Source: SIG603 sp964369225 (GTDB lineage Bacteria; Bacillota; Clostridia; Oscillospirales; Acutalibacteraceae). From it: a stretch of 64,000 nt of DNA. Both the position numbers and the translations under genes were made by a program. The notes under the pieces were generated by a model. That model saw only the letters and a list, made by a program, of their open reading frames with translations. It ran no database searches and was not told where the DNA came from. Location: contig CAYJER010000001.1 in assembly GCA_964369225.1 (NCBI GenBank), forward strand, positions 1 to 64,000, read 5' to 3'. Of this stretch, positions 26,737 through 35,388 are shown piece after piece; positions within the stretch are counted from its first letter, which is position 1, and the number at the start of each line of letters is the position of its first letter.

Positions 26737-27746
26737 AACGCAAACATAGCTTAAGTAAACTATTTACGGCTTCAATATTTTTTATATTGATTATCATGAT
26801 TCCTGTTGGAATCTTAACCAGTAACTATCTGCCTTTTGACTTTGGTTTTAGGGGTACTCCTGTATTCAGATTTATCTTTACTGCTTTTTTATGTGCAATA
26901 ATTGGTACTATTGTTTCAAAAATAATAACTAGAAATCCTATTAATACAATAGTTGAAATCAACAAGGCTACAAAAGAAATCGCAAGCGGAAACTATGATA
27001 TAAGAATTGAAGAAAACAGTCCTTTGTTTGAGCTTGATGATATGGCACATAACTTTAATTTAATGGCTAAAGAACTTGCAATGAATGACATGATGAAAAA
27101 TGACTTTATTAATAATGTTTCTCATGAATTTAAGACACCTCTATCCGCTATAGAAGGTTATGCTACACTTTTAAGAAATAAGCCTAACGATGCCCAAAAA
27201 GTAGCCGAATATGCAGAAAGTATAATTTTGAACTCGAAAAGACTTACTAAAATGACGGGAAATATACTTCTTCTTTCTAATTTAGACAACAGTAATATAC
27301 ATTTAGATAAAAAAACATATTCTATTTCAGAGCAGATAAGAGAAATTATTCTATTATTTGAAAGTGAATGGACTACAAAAAATATAGATTTAGACATTGA
27401 TTTAGTTGAAATTAAGTTAAAAGCCGACGAGGGTTTACTCTCGCACGTTTGGCAAAATTTATTCTCTAATGCAGTGAAATTTTGCAACACAAACGGAGAG
27501 ATAAAGCTTTCACTGAAAAAAGAATCTGACAAGATGAAATTCACAATTTCAAACACCGGAGCCTATATAAATCCGCAAGATTTAGATAGAGTATTTGAAA
27601 AATTTTATCAGTCAGACGTTTCAAGGGCATCTAAAGGCAACGGTTTAGGTTTATCCATAGTAAAAAAAGTAATTGATTTACACGGTGGAACTATCAACGT
27701 TTTAAGTGATCAAAATTCTGTAACTACTTTTACAGTTACAATATAA
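26733..27746 (+). CDS. Sensor histidine kinase (HisKA type)
   Basis: The 337-residue kinase has two N-terminal membrane segments (around residues 10-30 and 45-63) with only a short loop between them. A HAMP-like linker follows (INTIVEINKATKEIASGNYDI), then a HisKA domain with phospho-acceptor H131 in NNVSHEFKTPLSAIEGY. The ATPase domain has an N box (HVWQNLFSNAVKF), F box (VFEKFYQS) and G2 box (GNGLGLSIVKKV). The short extracytoplasmic loop suggests an intramembrane-sensing type, such as those responding to envelope stress or antibiotics. It starts with TTG overlapping the regulator's stop by 4 bp, preceded by GGCGGTG. Confidence 0.92.
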   Translation: MKRKHSLSKLFTASIFFILIIMIPVGILTSNYLPFDFGFRGTPVFRFIFTAFLCAIIGTIVSKIITRNPINTIVEINKATKEIASGNYDIRIEENSPLFELDDMAHNFNLMAKELAMNDMMKNDFINNVSHEFKTPLSAIEGYATLLRNKPNDAQKVAEYAESIILNSKRLTKMTGNILLLSNLDNSNIHLDKKTYSISEQIREIILLFESEWTTKNIDLDIDLVEIKLKADEGLLSHVWQNLFSNAVKFCNTNGEIKLSLKKESDKMKFTISNTGAYINPQDLDRVFEKFYQSDVSRASKGNGLGLSIVKKVIDLHGGTINVLSDQNSVTTFTVTI

Positions 27747-27751
27747 AAAAG

Positions 27752-27783
27752 AAAGTAGGGGTCGTTTGATTAACCCCTACTTT
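27752..27783. terminator. Bidirectional terminator between convergent two-component genes
   Basis: An 11-bp stem AAAGTAGGGGT/ACCCCTACTTT with a 10-nt loop fills the gap between the two convergent genes, with A/T runs on both sides. It touches the stop codon of the minus-strand kinase. Confidence 0.85.
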
Positions 27784-29520
27784 TTATTTTTGTGTTTCTT
27801 TGTTCCCGACAATAGTTATTATTATATTAGTACCTGCCATCTTTGAGCTTTGAATTGTTAGGTTTGATTCTTCTCCGTAAATCAGCCTAATACGTTGCAT
27901 AACGTTCATAAGCCCGATATGTCTATCTGCCAAAACATTAATATTTGTTAGATTTTCTCGTTGCTTTTCAAGTTCTTCCGCAGTCATTCCAACGCCATTA
28001 TCTTTAATGTTAATTATTAAGTTAGAGTCTTTCATATAGGCTCTGATATAAATACTTGGCCTATTTGGTGTAAATCTTAAACCGTGTTGAACCGAATTTT
28101 CAATTATCGGTTGCAGTAATAATCTTGGAACATTAAAATATTTTACATTTTCGTCGTAATCCCAAATTAGCTCTACTTTTTTTCTGTTACCAATATTAAC
28201 TATATCTAAATAAAGATTAATATTGTTATACTCTTGTTCAAACGGAACCAACGGTGGATTAATTGAAAGACTATATCTTAAAAGCTTGCCTAAATCTTGA
28301 ATATTTTTTGACACATCATTTTCAGAACCAGTAAGATCCATTGCGTTCCATTTAATATTTTCTAGTGTATTATACAAAAAATGAGGATTTATCTGTGTTT
28401 GTAGTGCAACCATCTGAGAATTTTGCAACAGTTGCATTCTGCTTGTAAGTTGCTCTTGCAAATGATAATTTTGAGCAATTGTTTTATGGACTTTCTCCAT
28501 TAAATATTCTTCATTTTTTATATGTTTTTCATTGTGTGGGTTATTAGTGAATATTTTCAATAAGTTAAGAATAGGTCTAGCGGTCTTTCTTGCGATAAAA
28601 AATGAAATAATCAATGCCAATATAGTTACTACGAGCAAATTTATTATCATTGGCAATAAAAGATCCCTAAAGTCATCATAATATAGGCTTAAATCAGCTT
28701 CAAGATAATAATAAATATGGCTTGAACGTCCAGTTTTAACAGTATAAATACTATCATTTATAACCTTGTTTGTATCATTGCTATCTCCATTAACATAGTC
28801 AAGAAACAAATTATGAAAATCACTTTTTATATATGATTGCGCATCATTACTATAAACCAATTCATCATCTATAGTTATCGCAAATACATAATCGTCGTTT
28901 AAACTAAACATAGAACTGTTTTTTTCTATGTTTAAGTTTGAAATCACACAACCTATCACTACTCCATCTGATGAGACTACAGGCACATATGCAGATATTA
29001 TTCCCGGTACTCCATCAGATGGAGGATTATAAAGGTATCTGTTTTCGTCTCCATAAACATTAATGCTCTCCCCTATCCATTCAAGAATATTCGCTTCATA
29101 TCCATCTGGATATTCATCTGGAAAATTAAGTATTCTCTCATGTCTTTCAGAATATATCCAAATAGAATCCACAACTTCGTTTGTGTTTTCAAGTGCAACA
29201 ATTTGGGTAATAATATTATTCATTTCATAAGCTGTCAACATTCCATGGTAACAGAACTTTTCTACATCATTATATACTGCTAAAAAGCTAGCAATATTCT
29301 CTCCATTTGCCAAGATATTGTCTGAAATCTCTGATAAATTGCTAATTGTCCTAGAATGTGTTTCAGTTGCTTTGTTGCTAATGTTATCCATTGAAATATT
29401 AAAATATGCTAAAACTATTATAATAGATGGAACAAACAGTACCATTATTATATTAACGAAGTATCTATAAAGAATATTGATTCTAAAAGATGATAAAATA
29501 TGCGAAAACTTGTCTTTCAT
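27784..29520 (-). CDS. YesM-type sensor histidine kinase
   Basis: The 578-residue kinase has two membrane helices flanking an extracellular sensor region of about 250 residues (Cache-like in size and position). The second helix is followed by a HAMP-like region, and a His_kinase domain of the YesM/LytS type carries the histidine in NPHFLYNTLENIKWNA. The ATPase G boxes IKDNGVGM and IGLMNVMQRI are present. Such kinases usually sense carbohydrates in Firmicutes. The gene is 1 bp downstream of its AraC-type partner, giving a YesN-YesM pair, and lies next to a divergent GH3 glycosidase gene that is a plausible target. Confidence 0.9.
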   Translation of the reverse strand: MKDKFSHILSSFRINILYRYFVNIIMVLFVPSIIIVLAYFNISMDNISNKATETHSRTISNLSEISDNILANGENIASFLAVYNDVEKFCYHGMLTAYEMNNIITQIVALENTNEVVDSIWIYSERHERILNFPDEYPDGYEANILEWIGESINVYGDENRYLYNPPSDGVPGIISAYVPVVSSDGVVIGCVISNLNIEKNSSMFSLNDDYVFAITIDDELVYSNDAQSYIKSDFHNLFLDYVNGDSNDTNKVINDSIYTVKTGRSSHIYYYLEADLSLYYDDFRDLLLPMIINLLVVTILALIISFFIARKTARPILNLLKIFTNNPHNEKHIKNEEYLMEKVHKTIAQNYHLQEQLTSRMQLLQNSQMVALQTQINPHFLYNTLENIKWNAMDLTGSENDVSKNIQDLGKLLRYSLSINPPLVPFEQEYNNINLYLDIVNIGNRKKVELIWDYDENVKYFNVPRLLLQPIIENSVQHGLRFTPNRPSIYIRAYMKDSNLIINIKDNGVGMTAEELEKQRENLTNINVLADRHIGLMNVMQRIRLIYGEESNLTIQSSKMAGTNIIITIVGNKETQK

Positions 29521-29521
29521 A

Positions 29522-31090
29522 CTAATTCACAATATTACTCCTGATAAATTCATTTGGGGTAACCCCTTTAACGCACTTAAACACTCTAGTAAAGTATGAA
29601 GGACTGTTATATCCAACTCTCTCACAAACATCACTTATTTTATTGTTACAGTCAAGAAGTAATTCACAAGATTTTTCAATTCTCACATTTGTTAGGTAGT
29701 CTATAAATTTCATTCCTACTACTCTTTTAAAACATCTGCTAAAATATGAAGAACTTAAAAATACATGTTCTGCTACATCGTTTCTTGAAATATCCAGTGA
29801 ATAATTATCGCTTATAAACACAAGAGACTGCTCCATTAATCGTTCTAAAGACGTATCTGTGTTATCAGGGAGTATATGAGATAATTGATCTATAAACTGC
29901 TTAACATAGATATTAAGAGTTTGTACATTATCATATGAACTCAATTTATCAATAAAATCATTGATATAATCGTCTCCTTCATCGAAATGTCGTGAAAGAA
30001 TAGTTACAACATCTTTATAAACCTTTTTTATTTGTGACAGAGTTTTCCCTTTAATTGCATTCAATAACGAGTTAAATCTATCTTCAAATTGTTGATAATT
30101 TCTTTCAAGAAACGCAGAGTTAATCGCACTAAAGAAAGAAGTATATTCAGATTTTTCTTTAATCTCTATCGTTTTAACTACGTCATTAGTCTCTGTTTCA
30201 TTCTTTTCCTCTGAACTATTATATTCACCATTTAAAGATACTTCATGCAAAGACTCAAATGTTGATGTCTCTAATATCTTGATAACTATGCTTGAAAGAG
30301 ATTCTATAGATTGTATAGCAAGACTTAATACTGCTGAAAAAGTTTTATTATAATAGTCTAGTTGGGCATCTCCTAAAGCTAACGCCACAATATTAATTGC
30401 CATGCTATCATCCACAAAATCTATTAATTTAAATTCAGAAGTTGAATTTTTAAGATAGTTAATAATTGAATTATTCAAAGCCTCTTGTCTGATATTGTCA
30501 TCGTTGTTCTCGCTACGCTCTACAATTATTTTTGTGTATATAAGACAGCTACTTATTTGTCCATAATCAAGACCATAGTTCTCGATATTGGCAATAGCAA
30601 CATCAGCCGGAACTTTTTTTAAGAAAATATCAGAGAAACATTGTCTCCAAAGAGTATCTTTCATTAATCTATTAGTCTTTTCGGCTTCTTTATTTTTTTT
30701 CTGCGCTATATACTCTTCATCTAATTTATGCTTTAGCTTTGTAAACAAGCTAACTATATCCTCATTTACAATTGGTTTTAATAAGTAATCTTCTATTCCA
30801 TAAGGAATTAATTGTCTTATGTTATTAAAATCATCATAGCCACTTATTACCACACAACGAGTCTTAATATTTTTTTCTCTAATGCCAGAAATCAGCTTAA
30901 TTCCACTCATAATAGGCATATTGATGTCTGTTAAGAGTACATCAACATGATTTTCTTCTAAATATTTAAGTGCTGGAAATCCATCTTCAAATACATTAAC
31001 TACCTCAAAACCTAAGTCTCCCCAATTGATGTAATGCTCTAAACCACATCTTATAGTATATTCATCATCGGCAATTATTAGTTTATACAT
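29522..31090 (-). CDS. YesN/AraC-type response regulator
   Basis: The 522-residue regulator has an N-terminal receiver domain (phospho-acceptor D55 in DVLLTDINMPIMSG, lysine in DYLLKPIVNED). A long middle region follows, and a C-terminal AraC-type DNA-binding domain with two helix-turn-helices (NDVAEHVFLSSSYFSRCFKR and ISDVCERVGYNSPSYFTRVFK). GAGGAGG precedes the chosen ATG; 17 extra upstream codons are rejected. It is divergent from the GH3 gene 388 bp away and co-transcribed with the YesM-type kinase. Confidence 0.92.
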   Translation of the reverse strand: MYKLIIADDEYTIRCGLEHYINWGDLGFEVVNVFEDGFPALKYLEENHVDVLLTDINMPIMSGIKLISGIREKNIKTRCVVISGYDDFNNIRQLIPYGIEDYLLKPIVNEDIVSLFTKLKHKLDEEYIAQKKNKEAEKTNRLMKDTLWRQCFSDIFLKKVPADVAIANIENYGLDYGQISSCLIYTKIIVERSENNDDNIRQEALNNSIINYLKNSTSEFKLIDFVDDSMAINIVALALGDAQLDYYNKTFSAVLSLAIQSIESLSSIVIKILETSTFESLHEVSLNGEYNSSEEKNETETNDVVKTIEIKEKSEYTSFFSAINSAFLERNYQQFEDRFNSLLNAIKGKTLSQIKKVYKDVVTILSRHFDEGDDYINDFIDKLSSYDNVQTLNIYVKQFIDQLSHILPDNTDTSLERLMEQSLVFISDNYSLDISRNDVAEHVFLSSSYFSRCFKRVVGMKFIDYLTNVRIEKSCELLLDCNNKISDVCERVGYNSPSYFTRVFKCVKGVTPNEFIRSNIVN

Positions 31091-31163
31091 ATAAGCCTCC
31101 TCAATTCTATAAAATTTAGAATATTTTATAAAAAATGACACAAATTTATTAGTTGCTTTTCCT

Positions 31164-31193
31164 ATTATACAATTTTTGTACTACAAATGTCAA
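31164..31193 (-). promoter_or_regulatory. Sigma-A promoter for the yesN-yesM operon
   Basis: On the minus strand a perfect TTGACA and a perfect TATAAT are spaced by 18 bp, about 75 bp before the regulator ATG. The 388-bp divergent region otherwise holds the GH3 promoter with two palindromes and AT-rich filler. Confidence 0.7.
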
Positions 31194-31364
31194 TAAAAAT
31201 TACTATATTTTACATTATGCATAAAAAATATTAAATTTTTAGTATTAAATGACTATGATTTTATGCTGTGTTGCATTTAAATTCAAAATAATTTTAATTA
31301 ATTGAAAAATCTAATGCAATAATAGCACTTTTTTTACATTTGCATACAACCTAAAAGTGCAAGT

Positions 31365-31382
31365 ATGACACAAAATTGTCAT
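31365..31382. promoter_or_regulatory. Inverted repeat just upstream of the GH3 promoter
   Basis: ATGACA and TGTCAT are separated by 6 bp. The repeat touches the -35 box of the GH3 promoter, so a bound regulator there could act as activator or repressor. Confidence 0.4.
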
Positions 31383-31409
31383 TGTAATTTTTGGGAATAG
31401 CACTATAAT
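31382..31409 (+). promoter_or_regulatory. Candidate sigma-A promoter for the GH3 gene
   Basis: TTGTAA and TATAAT are spaced by 16 bp, with a leader of about 60 nt before the AAGGAAG ribosome binding site. Confidence 0.55.
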
Positions 31410-31416
31410 TATAGTG
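31401..31416. promoter_or_regulatory. 16-bp perfect palindrome over the GH3 -10 box
   Basis: CACTATAATTATAGTG is a perfect 16-bp palindrome containing the whole -10 hexamer, a classic position for a repressor operator (LacI-type half-sites are similar in size). It could also be coincidental because the -10 is itself AT-rich. Confidence 0.45.
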
Positions 31417-31478
31417 AATGAGTTTTTATAGCTTTATTATTACACAAAATTATTACATAATTTAAAAGGAAGTACAAA

Positions 31479-33602
31479 ATGGAGAATTTTTCAAAAAGAG
31501 TTGAAGAGCTTTACGAGCAAATGAACTGGGAAGAAAAAATATTGCAATTAGCATCTTTTTTTCCAAATGGAGTTAAACGTTTAGGAATTGCTAATATGCA
31601 ACAAGGCGAGTGCTTACATGGTCTAGCTTTTGACGAGGCTACATCTTTCCCACAAGCTATTGCTATGGGTAGCACATGGAATCCTGATTTAATAGAAGAG
31701 GTTGCTTCTACTATAGCTAAAGAGTCAAGAGCTTTAGGCGTACACCACTGCTACACACCAATGCTAGGTGTAGCTAGAGACATTCGCTGGGGCAGAACAG
31801 AAGAAGCTTACGGCGAAGATCCACATCTAGTTGCAAAAATCGGTGCTGCTTTTATTACAGGTCTACAAGGTAAAGATGAAAATAGATACGGCAAAGATAA
31901 AATAGTAGCGACAGCTAAACACTATGTAGCAGACGCAGAGCCTTTATCAGGCAACAACGGAGCGAGTGTTGATATATCCGACAGACTTCTTCACGAAGTT
32001 CACCTAGTGCCTTTCAGAGAGGCTGTAGAGGTAGCTAAGGTTGGTTCAATAATGCCTGCTCACCATGCTTTAAATGGTATTCCTTGCCACATGAATGAAT
32101 ACATATTAAAAGATGTTTTACGTGACATGTATGGTTTTGACGGAATTTTAGTTTCTGATAACGGAGATATTCGTTGCATTAAGAACCTAATGGGAATTAC
32201 AGACAACCTAGATGACGCAGCTGTAATGTGCCTAAAAGCTGGAGTAGACACAGAATTAGCTTGGTTATGCCCAATGGGTCCTAACAGAGCTTATGGCCCA
32301 GGACTTTTAGAAGCTTGCAAACAAGGCAAGATAGACGAAGAAGTAATTGAGACTTCTGTAAAAAGAGTTCTAAAAATGAAAGAGACTTTAGGTCTACTTG
32401 ATGAGGACACAAGTAAGACTATAGAAGAAGAGTTTTTCTCATTCCAATCTGATGAGACAGGCGATGAGCATATCCACTATGCTGATACTATGCGTTCTTT
32501 TGGCGTTAAGGCTGATAACTACAAAGAAGTGCTTTACTGTGAAGAGACAAAGAAATTAGCATATGAGTGTGGCGTACAAGCTATAACACTTCTTAAAAAT
32601 GATGATAAACTGCTTCCTATTTCACTTGATGACAATAAGAAAATCGCTTTGATAGGTCCTAATGGTAATACAAGACTATTAGGCGGATATTCAACAAAAA
32701 ATCCAAGATATTTTGTTTCAGTTCTTGACGGTATCAAAGAGTTTGTAGCAGACAAAGCAGAAGTTACTTTTGTTGAGGGTTGTGATCCAAACGGATTTGA
32801 GGCAAAAAATATAGATGAAGCTGTAGAACTTGCAAAAGCTTCTGACATTGTTATTCTAGCAGTTGGCGGTAACGAGCAAACTTGTAAAGAAAACCAAGAT
32901 GTTGACACACTAGATTTTGTTGGAGACCAACAAGAGCTAATTAAGAGGGTTTATGAGGCTAACAAGAATGTTGTTATGGTTCTAATGCACGGAAGACCTA
33001 ACTCTATTGAGTGGGAGAGCGAGAACATTCCAGCTATTTTAGAGTGCTTCTACCTAGGACAAGAGACAGGTCACAGCCTTGCTGACTGCCTATTTGGCGT
33101 TAGAACTCCTGGTGGTAAACTTCCTCTTAGCATTCCTAGAAACGTTGGACAATGCCCAGCTTTCTATAATAAATATCCATTTGGTAGAGCTCAAGACTAT
33201 TATAAGTCTTCTCATTTACCGTTATACGCATTTGGACATGGTCTAAGCTATACAGAGTTTAAGCTATCTGCACCAAGAATTGATAAAGTTGACTTTACTT
33301 TAGACGAAGACAATTATATCAGCATTGATGTAACAAATGTAGGCAACTACAAAGGCGACGAAGTAGTTCAGCTTTATGTTCATGATGTATTAGCAAGCTG
33401 TGTAAGACCTTGCAAAGAGCTAAAAGCATTTAAGCGTATTACTCTTGAAATTGGCGAAACTAAAGAAGTAAAATTCAAAATAGACGAAAAAATGCTAGAA
33501 TTTTTCAAAGATGGAAAATTCATAACTGAAAAAGGCGCATTTGAGTTCATGGTTGGCACAAGTAGTGACAAAACAGAAACAATAATTGCTAATTTAATAT
33601 AA
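31479..33602 (+). CDS. Glycoside hydrolase family 3 protein (beta-glucosidase/beta-xylosidase type)
   Basis: The 707-residue GH3 enzyme lacks a signal peptide and is probably cytosolic, acting on imported oligosaccharides. The N-terminal barrel has GECLHGLAFDEATSFPQ, GRTEEAYGEDPHLV, KHYVADAEPLSG, and the nucleophile D227 in GILVSDNGD. The second domain carries KNDDKLLPIS, and the C-terminus is a fibronectin III-like domain (SYTEFKLSAP ... VTNVGNYKGDEVVQLYV). The overall layout resembles GH3 xylosidase/glucosidase members; substrate is not predictable. Position divergent to YesN/YesM suggests carbohydrate-responsive control. Its terminator has been duplicated by an inserted element. Confidence 0.92.
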   Translation: MENFSKRVEELYEQMNWEEKILQLASFFPNGVKRLGIANMQQGECLHGLAFDEATSFPQAIAMGSTWNPDLIEEVASTIAKESRALGVHHCYTPMLGVARDIRWGRTEEAYGEDPHLVAKIGAAFITGLQGKDENRYGKDKIVATAKHYVADAEPLSGNNGASVDISDRLLHEVHLVPFREAVEVAKVGSIMPAHHALNGIPCHMNEYILKDVLRDMYGFDGILVSDNGDIRCIKNLMGITDNLDDAAVMCLKAGVDTELAWLCPMGPNRAYGPGLLEACKQGKIDEEVIETSVKRVLKMKETLGLLDEDTSKTIEEEFFSFQSDETGDEHIHYADTMRSFGVKADNYKEVLYCEETKKLAYECGVQAITLLKNDDKLLPISLDDNKKIALIGPNGNTRLLGGYSTKNPRYFVSVLDGIKEFVADKAEVTFVEGCDPNGFEAKNIDEAVELAKASDIVILAVGGNEQTCKENQDVDTLDFVGDQQELIKRVYEANKNVVMVLMHGRPNSIEWESENIPAILECFYLGQETGHSLADCLFGVRTPGGKLPLSIPRNVGQCPAFYNKYPFGRAQDYYKSSHLPLYAFGHGLSYTEFKLSAPRIDKVDFTLDEDNYISIDVTNVGNYKGDEVVQLYVHDVLASCVRPCKELKAFKRITLEIGETKEVKFKIDEKMLEFFKDGKFITEKGAFEFMVGTSSDKTETIIANLI

Positions 33603-33608
33603 AAAATT

Positions 33609-33633
33609 TACGCTCCAATTTATTTGGAGCGTT
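33609..33633. terminator. GH3 terminator hairpin, left copy (target-site duplication)
   Basis: CGCTCCAA-TTTAT-TTGGAGCG forms an 8-bp stem. An exact 25-bp duplicate, including the flanking TA and TT, lies at 33901-33925. This left copy has lost its U-tract because the inserted element begins directly after TT. Confidence 0.85.
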
Positions 33634-33900
33634 CAGCTTGTCGAAAAAGTGTTTCTCTTAAAAATATTGCACAAAATAAAAATGTTGCTTGTCATCTAGT
33701 GATACTTTTTAGTATTTATGATTTATAACAAAATGGTTAAAAAATACAAATTAATGTAGGGGACGGGTTTTCCGTCCCGAAAAAACTAGCGATTTTAGCT
33801 GAATCCTAACGGAACGGGGAACCTGTCCCCTACATTGTGTTTCATTAATTTATGTGTTTTGACAAAATATATTTTTAGATTTAGGTTTTTCTACTGTCAG
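33634..33900. mobile_element. Terminator-inserted MITE-like element, copy A
   Basis: The 267-bp non-coding element lies precisely between two identical 25-bp copies of a terminator hairpin. The left end reads CAGCTTGTCGAAAAA and the inverted right end CTGACAGTAGAAAAA, giving imperfect terminal inverted repeats of about 15 bp. Its centre (33753-33836) is a double-hairpin core of the repeat family seen at 2102 and 11285. It is nearly identical to copy B at 54825-55092, with about a dozen differences by eye. No ORF is present, so it would need a transposase from elsewhere; IS1630-like IS30-family enzymes have the matching habit of duplicating inverted repeats on insertion. Confidence 0.85.
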
Positions 33901-33929
33901 TACGCTCCAATTTATTTGGAGCGTTTTTT
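33901..33929 (+). terminator. GH3 terminator hairpin, right copy
   Basis: This is the same 8-bp stem as at 33611-33631, here followed by its original T-run (TTTTTTAAT). It is probably the original terminator, now about 300 bp from the GH3 stop. Confidence 0.85.
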
Positions 33930-33961
33930 AATATAAACAAGAATTGTTATCAATTGAGCTA

Positions 33962-33990
33962 TTGTAATTTATAAATTAATATGTTATAAT
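33962..33990 (+). promoter_or_regulatory. Sigma-A promoter for the EAL gene
   Basis: TTGTAA and TATAAT are spaced by exactly 17 bp, about 45 bp before the ATG, which has AGAAAGG upstream. Confidence 0.65.
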
Positions 33991-34035
33991 ACTCTTATAG
34001 AATATATAAACATACAAATTCAGAAAGGTAGGATT

Positions 34036-35388
34036 ATGGATACAATAAAAGAAATATTGCTAAAAGACAAGATTACTGATTATCGTTTTAAAGTGCCATG
34101 TTACGAACAGTTTTTGATAGATAATAGATATTATAAGTTCTCAAAACTATGTATGACCGAAATAGTAAATGCGGACATGATGATGGCAGTATTTGGTGAA
34201 ATAAAATATTACAACAGTTGTGCTGATGTTTTAAAAAATGTATTGCTAAAAATACGTGAACTGGGTTTAAAAAAAGAATTTTTTGTTTATACTCACTCCT
34301 ATAAAAATTTTATTATAACTGCAACTGATTGTATTTCAGATGAAGATTTTCAGAAAATGATGTATCAATTTTACTTAAACTACGAACTAGCCACCTCAGA
34401 CAGAACTATGATGTCTGGCATATCAAGGTTTGCGTTAGTATTTGGTGGTGAAAATCTTATAGATAGGGCTAAAAGTTCGTTGTATGTTCACCGCCATATG
34501 CAAAAGAATTTCATTATTGTCGAAAATGAGCGAGAGCGAATTATTGAAGAAACTCAGGACAATTTTGTTGCATTTGAGCTTATTAAGTATGCAATAAATA
34601 ATGACACTATCACACCTTACTATCAAGGAATCCGAGACAATATATCCGGTGAAATTAAAAAATATGAAGCTTTAATGAGAATTGTGGATTCAGACGGAGT
34701 GATCCATTCTCCTAATAGTTTTTTAGAGGCATCAAAAAAGTTAAAGCTATACAACACTATAAATAAGCTGATGATAGATAAGGCATTAAAAGAGTTTGAA
34801 GAAAGAGACTGCGAACTTAGTGTAAATATATCTATGTATGATATATTATCAGAGGAATTTAAACACTGGTTCTTAGCAAGAGTTAAAATTCATCCAAAAC
34901 CAGAAAATGTAATAGTAGAATTTGTCGAGACCGAAAATTACAACGACAACAGTGAGCTAATCGACTTTTTAGAAGCTGTTAAAAAAATAGGATGTCAGAT
35001 AGCAGTTGACGATTTCGGCGCTGGGTATGCTACATATTCTTCAATAGTTTCACTTAAACCTAACATAATTAAAGTAGATGGTGATATTATTAAAAATATT
35101 GCAAGCAATAACGAAAATAAGATAATACTAGAGTCAATTTGTTACATGGCAAAGCTGATTAACTCTAAGATTGTTGCAGAATTTGTCGAAAACGAAGAGA
35201 TACAAAAAATAATACTAGCTAACGGAGTAGATTTTTCACAAGGATATCATTTTTCTATACCTACTTCATTATCTGAACTACCAGCATCGTTGCCTGCGTC
35301 ATTACCAATGTCGGTATCTGAGCCTTTACCAGTGGCATTGCCTGTGTCGTTATCTGAGCCATTATCTATATCAATATTATCCCCTTGA
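34036..35388 (+). CDS. EAL-domain cyclic di-GMP phosphodiesterase-like protein with a repetitive tail
   Basis: The N-terminal 180 residues form a degenerate GGDEF-like or unknown sensor region. They are followed by an EAL domain with YEAL (E211), NISMYD, VEFVETE, AVDDFGAGYATYSSI, IIKVDGDII, AEFVENEE and SQGYHFS. The metal- and substrate-binding residues of active EAL enzymes therefore appear present, with VAEFVE in place of the usual AEGVE. The last 36 residues are Leu/Pro/Ser repeats of four residues encoded by 12-bp units and are not part of the domain. No membrane segment is seen. The gene overlaps the convergent glycosyltransferase gene by 142 bp. Confidence 0.88.
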   Translation: MDTIKEILLKDKITDYRFKVPCYEQFLIDNRYYKFSKLCMTEIVNADMMMAVFGEIKYYNSCADVLKNVLLKIRELGLKKEFFVYTHSYKNFIITATDCISDEDFQKMMYQFYLNYELATSDRTMMSGISRFALVFGGENLIDRAKSSLYVHRHMQKNFIIVENERERIIEETQDNFVAFELIKYAINNDTITPYYQGIRDNISGEIKKYEALMRIVDSDGVIHSPNSFLEASKKLKLYNTINKLMIDKALKEFEERDCELSVNISMYDILSEEFKHWFLARVKIHPKPENVIVEFVETENYNDNSELIDFLEAVKKIGCQIAVDDFGAGYATYSSIVSLKPNIIKVDGDIIKNIASNNENKIILESICYMAKLINSKIVAEFVENEEIQKIILANGVDFSQGYHFSIPTSLSELPASLPASLPMSVSEPLPVALPVSLSEPLSISILSP

